64,000 nt of DNA from Affinibrenneria salicis. Lineage in GTDB: Bacteria; Pseudomonadota; Gammaproteobacteria; Enterobacterales; Enterobacteriaceae. The notes below the pieces were generated by a model, which searched no databases, was not told the DNA's origin, and was given only the letters and a program-made list of their open reading frames with translations. The translations under genes and the position numbers were made by a program. Shown here in pieces: positions 36,144 through 45,370 of the stretch (positions are counted from its first letter, which is position 1; each line of letters opens with the position of its first letter). The stretch spans positions 258,318-322,317 of the forward strand of contig NZ_VYKJ01000006.1 of the NCBI RefSeq assembly GCF_008710095.1, in the 5' to 3' direction.

Positions 36144-37352
36144 ATGAGTGTTCTGGGCGATAAAGATCGCAGTGAATTACGCGCGGTGACCTTCGCGGCC
36201 TTTGTGCAGGACGCCGACAGCAAGGAGTCTCTGACGCGCTTTCTGAAGGCCAGCACCGTCAACGACTGCCGGGTTGAGCGCGGCAATATCGACGACGCCA
36301 TCGCCTGGCTGAAAAAGGTCGGCCGTTCGCCTCAGCGCCTGCTGGTCGATATCGCCGGCTCCAGCGGGCCGCTGGATGAGCTGGATCGGCTGGCCAACGC
36401 CTGCGAACCTTCGGTGCAGGTTTATGTCGTCGGCGATCGCAACGATATCGGGCTGTATCGCAACCTGCTGCAGCGCGGCGTGCAGGACTATCTGGTGAAG
36501 CCGCTGGGCACCGAGTTGCTGCGTCGCGTGCTGGATGAGGACGATCACAATCCGGTGCGGCAGCGCCGGCTGGGCAAGGCGATCGCGGTGGTCGGCACGC
36601 GCGGCGGCGTCGGCACCACCAGCGTGGCGGTGCATTTGGCCCGCGCGCTGTCCGCCGGCGGCGCCCACCGGCGCGTCGCCTATATCGACCTCGATTTCTA
36701 TGGCGGCAGCGGCACCAGCATGCTCGGCCTGTCGGGCGGCAACTCGCTGGTGGAGATTATGGGCAACGTCAGCCGGCTGGACCCGCAGTACCTGGAACGC
36801 ACCCTGACCACGGCGGATAACCGGCTGTATGCTCTCGGCGCCGAGCTGGACTATATGGATCCGTTCGAGGCCAGCGAAGGCGTACTGGGCGAACTGCTGA
36901 CCACGTTGAGCCAGCATTTTCACTATGTGGTGCTGGATGTGCCGCAGCGCGGCGGCGCCCTGGCGTCCGAGGCGTTTCTGCACGCCAGCCTGGCCTGCGT
37001 GGTGACGGAGCCGTCGGTATATTCGGCGCGTACGCTGGTCAGACTGGCGCGCCATATCGAAGCCCACCCCAATCCGGCCACCGTGTACAGCATTGTGAAT
37101 CAGACGCAGCCGCTCAACCGCAACAAAGTGAATATTAACGACTTTATGAAAACGGTGGATCTGCCGGTGGCGGTGCACATCGGCTATGACGCGCAGGCGC
37201 TGTCGCTGGCGGAAAATCTGGCTCAGGCGCTGCCCGAACGCGGCGAGTTCGCGCGCGGCATCAAACAGCTGGCCGGCATCCTGACCGGCGAGGCGCAAAG
37301 TAAACCGAAAACGGCGTGGTGGCCAGCGCTGCGCAGAGGGAAAACGGCATGA
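36144..37352 (+). CDS. tadZ: Pilus polar-localisation ATPase TadZ/CpaE
   Basis: About 402 residues: an N-terminal receiver-like domain without the phospho-Asp pattern (...YLVKPLGTELLRRVL) and a C-terminal ParA/MinD-like ATPase. The deviant Walker A GTRGGVGTTSVA lacks the usual lysines, a variation typical of TadZ. It positions the Tad machinery at its assembly site. The ATG at 36144 is chosen; a GTG at 36138 overlaps the preceding stop and is the alternative. Confidence 0.88.
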   Translation: MSVLGDKDRSELRAVTFAAFVQDADSKESLTRFLKASTVNDCRVERGNIDDAIAWLKKVGRSPQRLLVDIAGSSGPLDELDRLANACEPSVQVYVVGDRNDIGLYRNLLQRGVQDYLVKPLGTELLRRVLDEDDHNPVRQRRLGKAIAVVGTRGGVGTTSVAVHLARALSAGGAHRRVAYIDLDFYGGSGTSMLGLSGGNSLVEIMGNVSRLDPQYLERTLTTADNRLYALGAELDYMDPFEASEGVLGELLTTLSQHFHYVVLDVPQRGGALASEAFLHASLACVVTEPSVYSARTLVRLARHIEAHPNPATVYSIVNQTQPLNRNKVNINDFMKTVDLPVAVHIGYDAQALSLAENLAQALPERGEFARGIKQLAGILTGEAQSKPKTAWWPALRRGKTA

Positions 37353-38806
37353 GTTTCGGTCGCAAACCCGTCAGATCGGCCACGCCGTTCAGCCTCGCGC
37401 CATCGCCTGAAACGCCGGCGACGGAGCCGCGCGAGCGACCAAATAGCGCGCCGGCGGCCGCTCCGTCGCCAGCTCCGGTAGCGGCAACGGATATGACGCC
37501 GGAAAATGCGTCGGCGTCGTATCGACTGCCCGGCGTGGAAGATTCGGTGGTGCGTTCCGACCACTATGCCCGTATCCGACAAACCGTGTTCGCCACGATA
37601 GACGTCTCCAGCGCGCTACAGCGTTCGCGGGACGAGGTGCGGCTCGACGTGGAGGCGATCATTGAGGAAACGGTGGTCGCCGAAGGCATGCCGGTGACGC
37701 AGACCGAACAGCGGCTGATGGGGCAGGAGATCCTCAATGACATGTTCGGGATCGGGCCGATCGAACCGCTGCTGCAGGACGATACGGTTTCCGACATCAT
37801 GGTGAACGGTCCGGATCAGATCTACGTCGAACGTTTCGGCAAGCTGGAGCTGACGCCGCTTAAGTTCCGCGATAACGCGCATGTGATCAGCGTCGCCCAA
37901 CGCATCGCTTCCTCGGTGGGGCGGCGGGTGGATGAAAGCAGCCCGATGGTGGATGCCCGCCTGACCGACGGCAGCCGCGTGAACGTCATTTTACCGCCGC
38001 TGGCGATCGACGGCGCGTCGATCTCGATCCGTAAATTCTCGCGCAAGAACCTGACGCTGCAGCGCATGGCCGCGAGGGGCAGTCTGTCGCCCGCGATGGC
38101 CCGGGTGCTGGAAATCGCAGCGGCCAGCCGGCTGAACATTCTTATTTCCGGCGGTACCGGATCGGGCAAGACCACGCTGCTCAACGCGCTGTCGCGTTTT
38201 ATCTCCACTTCCGAACGTATCATTACCGTTGAGGATGCGGCGGAGCTGCAGCTACAGCAGCCGCACGTCCTGAGACTGGAAACGCGGCCGGCGAACCTGG
38301 AGGGCACCGGCAAGATCACCCAGGGCGATCTGGTGCGCAACGCGCTGCGTATGCGGCCGGACAGGATCATTCTGGGGGAAACCCGCGGGCTGGAAGCGCT
38401 GGATGTGCTGCAGGCGATGAATACCGGCCACGACGGTTCGATGACCACCCTGCACGCCAATAATCCGCGCGATGCGCTGATCCGGCTGGAAAGCATGGTG
38501 CTGATGGCCAACGGCAATTTGCCGCTCTATTCCATCCGCCGGCAGATCGCCAGCGCGGTACATATGATCGTGCAGGTGGAGCGTATGCGCGACGGCACCC
38601 GGCGCATCACCAGCATCGCCGAACTGGCCGGCATGGAGGGCGACGTAATCGTGATGCAGGAGCTGTTTCGCTTTAATTATGACGCCAGCGCTTACGACGA
38701 CGAGGTGAAGGGCACCTACGACAGCAGCAATATGCGGCCGATTTTCGCCGAGCGCGCGCGCTATTTCGGCATGGAAACGGCGCTGCTGGAGGCGGTGCAT
38801 CCATGA
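37349..38806 (+). CDS. tadA: Tad secretion ATPase TadA/CpaF
   Basis: A 485-residue hexameric ATPase powering Flp pilus extension (and retraction in homologues). A Pro/Ala-rich N-terminal tail (~1-60) precedes the CpaF core: MVNGPDQIYVERFGKLELT, Walker A SGGTGSGKTTLLN, Asp box/Walker B (RPDRIILGETRGLEALDVLQAM) and His box (HDGSMTTLHANNPRDALIRLE). The start overlaps the tadZ stop (ATGA). Confidence 0.94.
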   Translation: MSFGRKPVRSATPFSLAPSPETPATEPRERPNSAPAAAPSPAPVAATDMTPENASASYRLPGVEDSVVRSDHYARIRQTVFATIDVSSALQRSRDEVRLDVEAIIEETVVAEGMPVTQTEQRLMGQEILNDMFGIGPIEPLLQDDTVSDIMVNGPDQIYVERFGKLELTPLKFRDNAHVISVAQRIASSVGRRVDESSPMVDARLTDGSRVNVILPPLAIDGASISIRKFSRKNLTLQRMAARGSLSPAMARVLEIAAASRLNILISGGTGSGKTTLLNALSRFISTSERIITVEDAAELQLQQPHVLRLETRPANLEGTGKITQGDLVRNALRMRPDRIILGETRGLEALDVLQAMNTGHDGSMTTLHANNPRDALIRLESMVLMANGNLPLYSIRRQIASAVHMIVQVERMRDGTRRITSIAELAGMEGDVIVMQELFRFNYDASAYDDEVKGTYDSSNMRPIFAERARYFGMETALLEAVHP

Positions 38807-39786
38807 ATCAGGCCGATATCATCATGATCGCGAGCTTCGTCGCCGTGGTATTGGCCGGGCTGGCGCTGATGGTATTGCATGATGTGCTGCGCCATCGCGC
38901 GGCGGCGCGTATCCGGCTGCGGCTGAAAAGCGTCACCGGCGCGTCGCATAACGCGTCGCGGCAGAAAATCCTGCAGGAGCTGGAGCGCGCTCAGGCGGAA
39001 GCGCGTCAGCGTCGGCGGCGCGAAGCGATGGGCACCCTGGGCTACTATTTCAACCGGCTGGATACCGTCGCCGGGCGTCAGGGCAACCGTCTTCTGAGCG
39101 GCAGCGTGCTGGGGACTCTGGCGCTGGCCGTCGCGCTGCTGTTTCTCGGTTTTCTGCCCATAACCTGGTGGAGCATTCCCGCGGCGCTGTTGCTGGCGCC
39201 GCTGGCGGTTGCGGTCTTGCTTTATCGTAAACAGGTGGATCGTTTTCAGGTCAGCTTCCTCAACCAGCTGTCGGACGCGATGGATATGATTACCCGCGCC
39301 AGTCAGGCCGGGATTCCGATCACGCAATCCATCCGCAATGTCGGCGAACACTTCAGCGCGCCGCTCGGCCCGGAGTTTCGCCGCATGGGCGACAGTCTGC
39401 TGCTGGGCAACGATATTCAGGATGTAATGGATGACGCGGTACTGCGCGTGGAACTGCCCGATTTCGCTTTTTTCGCCGTATGTCTGGCGCTGCAGCGCGA
39501 TACCGGCGGCTCGCTGGTGGAGGCGCTGGATAATCTGGCCGCCATTATTCGCGCCCGGCGCGATCTGCGCCTGAAAACCAAAGCGATGACGGCGGAAGGA
39601 CGTTTGTCCGGCCTGATCCTGGCGGCCTTGCCGTTTTTTATCACCGGCGCGCTGTTTGCGCTCAGTCCGGACTATATCGGCGTGCTGTTTGAAACGCCCA
39701 CCGGGCAAAAGATGCTGTGGGCGGCGGGCATTATGCTGCTGCTCGGCGTGTTGTTGATCCGCAAAATAGCCAGCATGGAGGTTTGA
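38803..39786 (+). CDS. tadB: Inner-membrane platform protein TadB
   Basis: A 327-residue T2SSF-type protein with TM helices near residues 5-25, 105-150 and 265-325 and the cytoplasmic F-domain between them (DAMDMITRASQAGIPITQSIRNVGEHF). It works with TadC as the platform that couples TadA to pilin polymerisation. The start overlaps the tadA stop by 4 bp. Confidence 0.92.
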   Translation: MNQADIIMIASFVAVVLAGLALMVLHDVLRHRAAARIRLRLKSVTGASHNASRQKILQELERAQAEARQRRRREAMGTLGYYFNRLDTVAGRQGNRLLSGSVLGTLALAVALLFLGFLPITWWSIPAALLLAPLAVAVLLYRKQVDRFQVSFLNQLSDAMDMITRASQAGIPITQSIRNVGEHFSAPLGPEFRRMGDSLLLGNDIQDVMDDAVLRVELPDFAFFAVCLALQRDTGGSLVEALDNLAAIIRARRDLRLKTKAMTAEGRLSGLILAALPFFITGALFALSPDYIGVLFETPTGQKMLWAAGIMLLLGVLLIRKIASMEV

Positions 39787-39787
39787 G

Positions 39788-40729
39788 ATGGCGCTATTGA
39801 ACCTGATGGCGGCGCTGTGCGCGATAGCGGGAGCCGCGCTGTTTCTGTACGCGCGCACCAGCCGCCGCGCGCGGCTCAATGAGCGTCTGCGCGCCGAGGT
39901 GCTGCGTCGGGGCAGCCAGCAGTCACTACAGCGGCCATCCTGGCGCCGCCATCCGTTTATCCGCCGTCTGATCGGGCTGCTGCAGCCCGTTGGCCAGCTG
40001 GCGCCGCTGTTCAGCGCCGCTCAGCGTACGGAAATCGCCGGCAAACTGGTGTCCGCCGGGTTTCGCGGCTCACAGGCGCTGATGATCGTCGCCGCGCTGG
40101 CCCTGCTGTCGGTGCTGGTTTTGCTGGCGCTGGTGGCGGCGTTTATCTGGCCGCTGCTGGGCGGCAATCAGCTCTGGGGCATTTTGCTGTGTCTGCTGGC
40201 GGTCTATCTGGGCACGCTGTTGCCGCGTATTGTCCTCGACCGTTTAGTGGTGCGGCGTCAGCACCTGATCCAGCAGGGGCTGCCGGATGCTCTCGACCTG
40301 CTGGTGATCTGTACCAACGCCGGTCTGGGGCTGAACAGCGCCATTCAGCGGGTGGCGGAGGAGATGGACATCGTCTGCCCGGCGCTGGCGGATGAGCTGC
40401 GCCTGACCTCGGGCGAGCTACAGATCAGCAACGATACGGACGTTGTGCTGAAGCGACTGGCGCAGCGTACCGGGCTGGAGTCGGTCAATACGCTGGTCAA
40501 TACCTTACTGCAGTCCCGCCAGTACGGCACCGCCATTACTCAGGCGCTGCGTATTCTGGCGCGCTCGGAGCGCACCGCCCGCATGATGCGGCTGGAAGAA
40601 GCGGCCGCAAAGCTGGCGGTCAAAATCACCCTGCCGATGATGCTGTTTATTCTGCCCACGGTATTGATTGTGGCGGCCGGACCGGCGGTGCTGGGATTAA
40701 TCGCTTTTTTCGCCTCACAGCAACAATGA
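39788..40729 (+). CDS. tadC: Inner-membrane platform protein TadC
   Basis: A 313-residue T2SSF-type protein, the partner of TadB, with TM helices at ~5-22, ~95-150 and ~275-310 and the motif QQGLPDALDLLVICTNAGLGLNSAIQRVAEEM. It starts 1 bp after tadB. The final hydrophobic segment VLIVAAGPAVLGLIAFF is typical. Confidence 0.92.
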   Translation: MALLNLMAALCAIAGAALFLYARTSRRARLNERLRAEVLRRGSQQSLQRPSWRRHPFIRRLIGLLQPVGQLAPLFSAAQRTEIAGKLVSAGFRGSQALMIVAALALLSVLVLLALVAAFIWPLLGGNQLWGILLCLLAVYLGTLLPRIVLDRLVVRRQHLIQQGLPDALDLLVICTNAGLGLNSAIQRVAEEMDIVCPALADELRLTSGELQISNDTDVVLKRLAQRTGLESVNTLVNTLLQSRQYGTAITQALRILARSERTARMMRLEEAAAKLAVKITLPMMLFILPTVLIVAAGPAVLGLIAFFASQQQ

Positions 40730-40750
40730 CGACACAACGGAAAGGTAACG

Positions 40751-41545
40751 ATGATGAACGGTAATTTCCGCGCGCTCATGGCGCTGGTTGCAGCGCTGTC
40801 GCTCACGGCATGTTCGGCGCTGCATACCCCGGCGCCGTCGACGGGCAGGTCGGCGCCGGGTTTGTCGGCGACGGAGTCCGGCGATGTGCGCATCGCCGCC
40901 AGCGCGCTGCAGAGCGGCGATGTGAACGCCGCTCTTTCGATATACAGCCGCCTGGCGCAGACCCATCCCGACATGGCGGATGCCTGGCTGGGTCTGGCCG
41001 ATAGCCATTTTCTGCAGGCGGAGTTTGATGCCGCGAACAAGGCTTATGTCAGCGCGCAGCGACTGGCGCCGGACAATATCAACGCCTGGCTGGGTCCGGC
41101 GCGCATTTTGGTGCGCCAGCGCAATCTGCCGGCGGCGATTGAGCGCTTCCGTTCGATCCTGACGCGCTTCCCGGACAATCCGCAGGCCTTGTCCGGACTG
41201 GGCGTCAGTTACGATCTGTCCGGCGACTATCGCCAGGCGCAGAGCACCTACCGGCGCGGGTTACAGCTGTATCCGGATGATACGGCGCTGCGCAACAATC
41301 TGGGGCTATCGCTGGCGCTGAATGGTCAGCCGCGCGAAGCGGTCAATGTGCTGCTCGGCACCAGCGGCGTGTCCGGCCGCCTGCCGCAGGAGCGGGATAA
41401 TCTGGCGCTGGCCTACGGCATGCTGGGCCGCGACGATGCGGCGGAAGATATCCTGATGATCTCGCAGTCCCAGGACATGGTGCAGGATAACCTGGCGTTT
41501 TACCGCTACCTGCGTCAGAGCGCGGGGGCGGATACGCATGAATAG
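40751..41545 (+). CDS. tadD: TPR lipoprotein TadD
   Basis: A 264-residue lipoprotein (lipobox LTACS after a short signal) followed by about five tetratricopeptide repeats (for example ALSIYSRLAQTHPDMADAWL, ALSGLGVSYDLSGDYRQAQS). TadD is needed for pilus biogenesis in other species, probably as a PilF-like pilotin for the secretin. ATGs at 40751 and 40754 are both possible. It overlaps the next gene by 8 bp. Confidence 0.9.
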   Translation: MMNGNFRALMALVAALSLTACSALHTPAPSTGRSAPGLSATESGDVRIAASALQSGDVNAALSIYSRLAQTHPDMADAWLGLADSHFLQAEFDAANKAYVSAQRLAPDNINAWLGPARILVRQRNLPAAIERFRSILTRFPDNPQALSGLGVSYDLSGDYRQAQSTYRRGLQLYPDDTALRNNLGLSLALNGQPREAVNVLLGTSGVSGRLPQERDNLALAYGMLGRDDAAEDILMISQSQDMVQDNLAFYRYLRQSAGADTHE

Positions 41546-42026
41546 CCTGCGGCGGCGCGCGATCAGGCTGCGCCGCAATCAGCGGGGGGTAACGGCGCTG
41601 GAATATGCGCTGGTGGCGCCGCTGCTGTTCGCGGTGCTGTTTATCGCCATCGAAATGGCCTTCATCATGCTGGCGGACGCCCATCTGGATGTGGCGGCCA
41701 ACCGGGTGGCGCGCATGGGGCGCATCGGTATTACCGGCGACTGCCGACAGGCGGTGAGCAAGGTGATGAACAAGACGCTAGCGGCCTGGATTAGCGCGGA
41801 CAGCGTGGTGTACGCCGAAGCGAAGGTGTATGCCCCGGGCGGCGACAACGCGTTCGGCGATCTTAACGATCCGAACTATCAGCCGGCGTGCGACGTTGGG
41901 GATGTGGGAAATATGGTGATTTACCGGCTGGGCTTCGACCGTCCCGGGCTGACCGGCTTCATCTCCTGGCTGGGGCTGAGTCGGGTTCGCTTCGAGCGAG
42001 TGATCCTGATCCAGAATGAGCCATGA
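41538..42026 (+). CDS. tadE: TadE-like minor pseudopilin
   Basis: A 162-residue protein with a basic leader and the TadE motif RGVTALEYALVAPLLFAVLF, resembling a prepilin N-terminus that TadV could process. The rest is periplasmic. TadE/F-type minor pseudopilins initiate or modify pilus assembly. It overlaps its neighbours on both sides. Confidence 0.88.
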   Translation: MNSLRRRAIRLRRNQRGVTALEYALVAPLLFAVLFIAIEMAFIMLADAHLDVAANRVARMGRIGITGDCRQAVSKVMNKTLAAWISADSVVYAEAKVYAPGGDNAFGDLNDPNYQPACDVGDVGNMVIYRLGFDRPGLTGFISWLGLSRVRFERVILIQNEP

Positions 42027-42664
42027 GAATAACGCCGATGACGATTTTTTTCCGCTACTGGTCGCATTTAACGCGGCGTATGGGGCGCGACAGCCGGGGA
42101 ATGGTGGCGATTGAAGCCGCGCTGGTTATTCCGCTCGCGGTGTTTTTTATCATCGCTTCGTGGGAACTGTACCAGTATTTCAGAACGGCCTCGGTGGTGG
42201 ATCGCACGGCGTTTATGGTAGCCAACAGCCTGGCTATGCAGCGCGACCTAAAGGATGGCGATAGCCAATGCACGCTGGCGAACGCGGTCTGCACCTATAA
42301 CGCCATCGCCGCCGATCTGATGACGCCGCTCGATTATAAAAGCCGGGGCGGGATGGTGATCAGCCTGTATGAGGTTGAAACCGATGAGGATGGCAACAAC
42401 CCGGTCTGGAAAAGCAGCCCGCAGTGGCAAAAGATTTATCGGGGCGGCGACAACTCGCGCGACCTGTCGTCGCGCCTGACGCCGCCGGAGGGGTTCCCGG
42501 ATCCGGCCACTAACGATACCGTGATCGCGGTGGAAGTCGTTTATCACTATAGCCCGTTTGTGATGGGCGCGGCCTTCTGGCAGGCGCTGGGCGGCGAGAA
42601 GCAAGTGAGCAGCCGGGTGTTTTACCGTCCGCGTTTCAGCGCGCTGAGGACGCTGAGCGAATGA
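42023..42664 (+). CDS. tadF: TadF-like minor pseudopilin
   Basis: A 213-residue protein with the TadE/F-type N-terminal segment SRGMVAIEAALVIPLAVFFI and an extracytoplasmic remainder (FRTASVVDRTAFMVANSLAM). It belongs to the tad cassette by position (4-bp overlap with the preceding gene) and motif. Paired TadE/TadF proteins are common at this position. Confidence 0.85.
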   Translation: MRITPMTIFFRYWSHLTRRMGRDSRGMVAIEAALVIPLAVFFIIASWELYQYFRTASVVDRTAFMVANSLAMQRDLKDGDSQCTLANAVCTYNAIAADLMTPLDYKSRGGMVISLYEVETDEDGNNPVWKSSPQWQKIYRGGDNSRDLSSRLTPPEGFPDPATNDTVIAVEVVYHYSPFVMGAAFWQALGGEKQVSSRVFYRPRFSALRTLSE

Positions 42665-42683
42665 CGCCGCAGGGGGGATGGGC

Positions 42684-44534
42684 ATGTCCGCGCTAACGCT
42701 ATTGTTGTTTAACCTGCGGCGCGAGCAGCGCGGCGCGGTCACGCTGACCTGGCTGCTCTGCTTCCCGCTGTTATTAGTGGCTCTGCTGGGATCGATCGAT
42801 TTTATCCGCTACAGCGTGGTGCAGAGTAAGCTGCAAAACGCGCTGGATACCGCAGTGATTTCGGCCGGCCGCAATCTGGAAAAATTTACGCCTTCCGACG
42901 GCGCTCGCGAGGAGGCGCTGTGGCGCGCCGATGCCATCAGCTATTTCTTCAGCAATATGCCGCCGGGGTTTCTGGGCAGCAGCGTTTCGCGCGATAATTT
43001 GACCATTACCTATAGCGAAGAAACCGATGGGCAGGGCGCCACCAGCGGGCAACTGGTGCATATGCGGGCCACCGGCACGCTGCCGCTGCTGATTGCCGGG
43101 ATGACCAACCGAACCGGCTTCACGCTGGCGGCGGAAAATGAGGCGGTGCGCCGCACGCGCAGCGATCTGGAAATGGTGCTGGCGTTGGACAATACCGGGT
43201 CGATGGAGAACGAAAATCGGATCGGCGCGTTGAAGGCCGCCTCGCGGGAGTTGGTATCGACCGTGCTGGGAGCCTCGCACAGCGGCGGCAACAGCAAATC
43301 CTATATTGGCATTGTCCCCTTCGCCGATACCGTTTACATCGGCGCGGACAGAGCGCGCTGGCTGTCGCCCGCCGCCCGCGCGTTGCCCTATATCGAGGCC
43401 GGCAAGTATTGGGGCGGCTGCGTGGTGGAGCCTTACGACGGCCGGTTTAACGCCAGACCGGGACTCCCGGGCAGTTTTGAGCCGTTGATGACGGTCGGGA
43501 CGCTGAGTTCCGCCAATGGGTTGCAGACCGCCGCCGCGCTGAAAACTCGGGATGCGCCTGACGCCGTGGATTATCGCATTGTGCCGGGATCAACGCCTGA
43601 GATTAGCGGCGATCGCAGTATCAGCGCCGGGCTGGATGCGCACAGCGGCAATATCATCCCTAAGTTCGCCTTCAATGCGAATTACCGGCAGTGGCAGTAT
43701 GGCGATACCGGCGATGTGAACAACTGCCCGAAAAGCCGGCAGATGTTGTTTTTAACCAGTAACGAAAACGCGCTTAACGACAGGATCGACACTATGGCGG
43801 TGGATGGCCGCACCATCATCCCGCTCGGGCTATTGTGGTCGTGGCGCATGCTGGACGCCGGCTGGCGGGGCGAACGGGGCTGGGGCGACAGCGAGAAACC
43901 GCGCAATGCCGCCATCGGCCTGAACAAAGCCATCGTACTGCTGACCGACGGCAATAACGGCCTCGATCCTATTGTGGATAAAACCAGTACGAAGAGAGGG
44001 GTGGCGATTGATGGTGAACGCGATATCTCGCTGGATTACCACATTAGCTATCAATATCAGGTCAGACAATCGAAGAACGGCGACTGGTCGGCGGCGCACT
44101 CCGCCAGCCACGGCTTTCATCTCGATAAACTGAATGACGATAACCACTATCTCTCTTTTTATAAATACGCCAACAGCGCCGACTTTCATTCTCTGCGGAT
44201 CGGCAGCGACGAAGAGTTAGACAGCAGCAGCACGGAGATCGCTCCTTATGGCCGTTTGTATCAGGGGTTGCGCAACGGCAACGCCGACTGGCAGGTCGGC
44301 AACGACACGTTGAATACGCTGACCGCCGAACTCTGCAGCAATATTAAAGACAGCGGGATTAAACTCTACACGGTGGTGTTGGGCAACGGCACCAACAGCA
44401 GTACGAAGGCGATGATGCAGAGCTGCTCCAGCGGCACAGCCAGCTATTATTTCGACGCCACCAACGTGGACGATCTGTCGGCGGCGTTCGCTTCGATAGC
44501 CGCTTCGCTCACCGAACTGCGGCTCAATAAGTAA
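42684..44534 (+). CDS. tadG: TadG-like protein with von Willebrand A domain
   Basis: About 616 residues: an N-terminal TadE-like hydrophobic segment (QRGAVTLTWLLCFPLLLVAL) followed by a large vWA domain whose MIDAS motif is DNTGSM in VLALDNTGSMENENR. The second half (LCSNIKDSGIKLYTVVLGNG...) completes the fold. TadG anchors or presents the pilus complex in the envelope. ATG 42684 has AGGGGGG 6 bp away and is preferred to 42678. Last recognised tad gene. Confidence 0.88.
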   Translation: MSALTLLLFNLRREQRGAVTLTWLLCFPLLLVALLGSIDFIRYSVVQSKLQNALDTAVISAGRNLEKFTPSDGAREEALWRADAISYFFSNMPPGFLGSSVSRDNLTITYSEETDGQGATSGQLVHMRATGTLPLLIAGMTNRTGFTLAAENEAVRRTRSDLEMVLALDNTGSMENENRIGALKAASRELVSTVLGASHSGGNSKSYIGIVPFADTVYIGADRARWLSPAARALPYIEAGKYWGGCVVEPYDGRFNARPGLPGSFEPLMTVGTLSSANGLQTAAALKTRDAPDAVDYRIVPGSTPEISGDRSISAGLDAHSGNIIPKFAFNANYRQWQYGDTGDVNNCPKSRQMLFLTSNENALNDRIDTMAVDGRTIIPLGLLWSWRMLDAGWRGERGWGDSEKPRNAAIGLNKAIVLLTDGNNGLDPIVDKTSTKRGVAIDGERDISLDYHISYQYQVRQSKNGDWSAAHSASHGFHLDKLNDDNHYLSFYKYANSADFHSLRIGSDEELDSSSTEIAPYGRLYQGLRNGNADWQVGNDTLNTLTAELCSNIKDSGIKLYTVVLGNGTNSSTKAMMQSCSSGTASYYFDATNVDDLSAAFASIAASLTELRLNK

Positions 44535-44545
44535 GGGGGGAGGTT

Positions 44546-44773
44546 ATGAATCAAACCGAATTAAGCGCGTTGCTGCAGCAGTCCGGCTTTCCGCATGATA
44601 GCTATTCGATAGGTAAAGATAAGGATGAATCGCTTTGCCTGATCAACGACGGCCTCGGCTGGGTGATGTTTTATAGTGAAAGAGGAAGGCGCAGCCATCC
44701 CGAGTATTTTCAAACGGAAGAGGCCGCCTGCGCGGCGTTTCTGGCCAGCCTGAAGCATATGCTGGGCTACTGA
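44546..44773 (+). CDS. Hypothetical small protein at the end of the tad operon
   Basis: A 75-residue soluble protein (MNQTELSALLQQSGF...) with a GGGGAGG ribosome site 4 bp upstream and only 11 bp after tadG, so it is very probably translated from the tad transcript. It contains a WVMFYSERGRR stretch and a helical C-terminus (EAACAAFLASLKHMLGY). I do not recognise a family with confidence. The pattern GW.xFYSERG...F.TE.EA recalls small cytosolic proteins often found beside toxins, but no toxin lies here. Confidence 0.6.
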   Translation: MNQTELSALLQQSGFPHDSYSIGKDKDESLCLINDGLGWVMFYSERGRRSHPEYFQTEEAACAAFLASLKHMLGY

Positions 44774-44852
44774 GCATCGCGGCGTCTCCGCCCGCGGCAA
44801 GTCGCGTCTCCCCTTCAGGCAGCGGTGCGCCGCATCCGGTTCAGGCGGGTAT

Positions 44853-45150
44853 TTATACCGACGTTCTGTTTTCCTGCAGCCAGTGTGTAACCCGCGCAAT
44901 GGACTGGCCTACAAGTACGGCAAAGCGTCTGTCGCCGGCCAGACTGGCGAATAGTCTTTCGTCGGCCGTGAAAAGCGAACAGGGATCGGCCGCGTTAAAC
45001 ATCCGGCGCACCGTTTCGGCATTGAGCTCGCGGTCCTGACAGGCGTAAGGAATCTCCCTCTGATGCCAGCGTTAAAAACGCCGGCAGCAGATCGGGCGCC
45101 TGCGAGTCAGTGGTTTTATTTCTAAGGGCGGCAGGTCGGCAGAAAGAATA
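44853..45150 (-). pseudogene. 3' remnant of a polyol (D-arabinitol/mannitol-type) dehydrogenase
   Basis: On the minus strand, one frame reads IPYACQDRELNAETVRRMFN, ADPCSLFTADERLFASLAGD and ends HWLQENRTSV plus stop at 44853. This resembles the C-terminus of the mannitol/D-arabinitol 4-dehydrogenase family. The preceding part (APDLLPAFLTL, near 45070-45100) continues the same family pattern in another frame, so there is a frameshift at about 45070. The N-terminal ~80% is missing. The adjacent divergent GntR regulator was perhaps its original controller. Family identification is from memory of the pattern and should be treated as tentative. Confidence 0.5.
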
Positions 45151-45370
45151 AGAAATCGCCTTACCCGGCGGCAGTAAAAAGCGCAAGGGTTTGTGAGTGC
45201 GTTCACTGTTTAATTGCGGGCAATGTTGTCTCATTTTTAGTTGAAAGCTAGACAATGGCTTGTCTTCTTTGATTCCAATGAATCAGGCCATGTATCCAAT
45301 TGTTTAAATTGTTTTTTATTTCCGGATCAGTCGTTGGTTAATCTGTTTTTCGCCGAAAAGGGGTATACAG

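Noticed and set aside
44546..44773. Immunity protein of a polymorphic toxin
   Set aside because: The sequence pattern is vaguely similar, but there is no toxin gene or Rhs/CdiA element beside it; it directly follows tadG.
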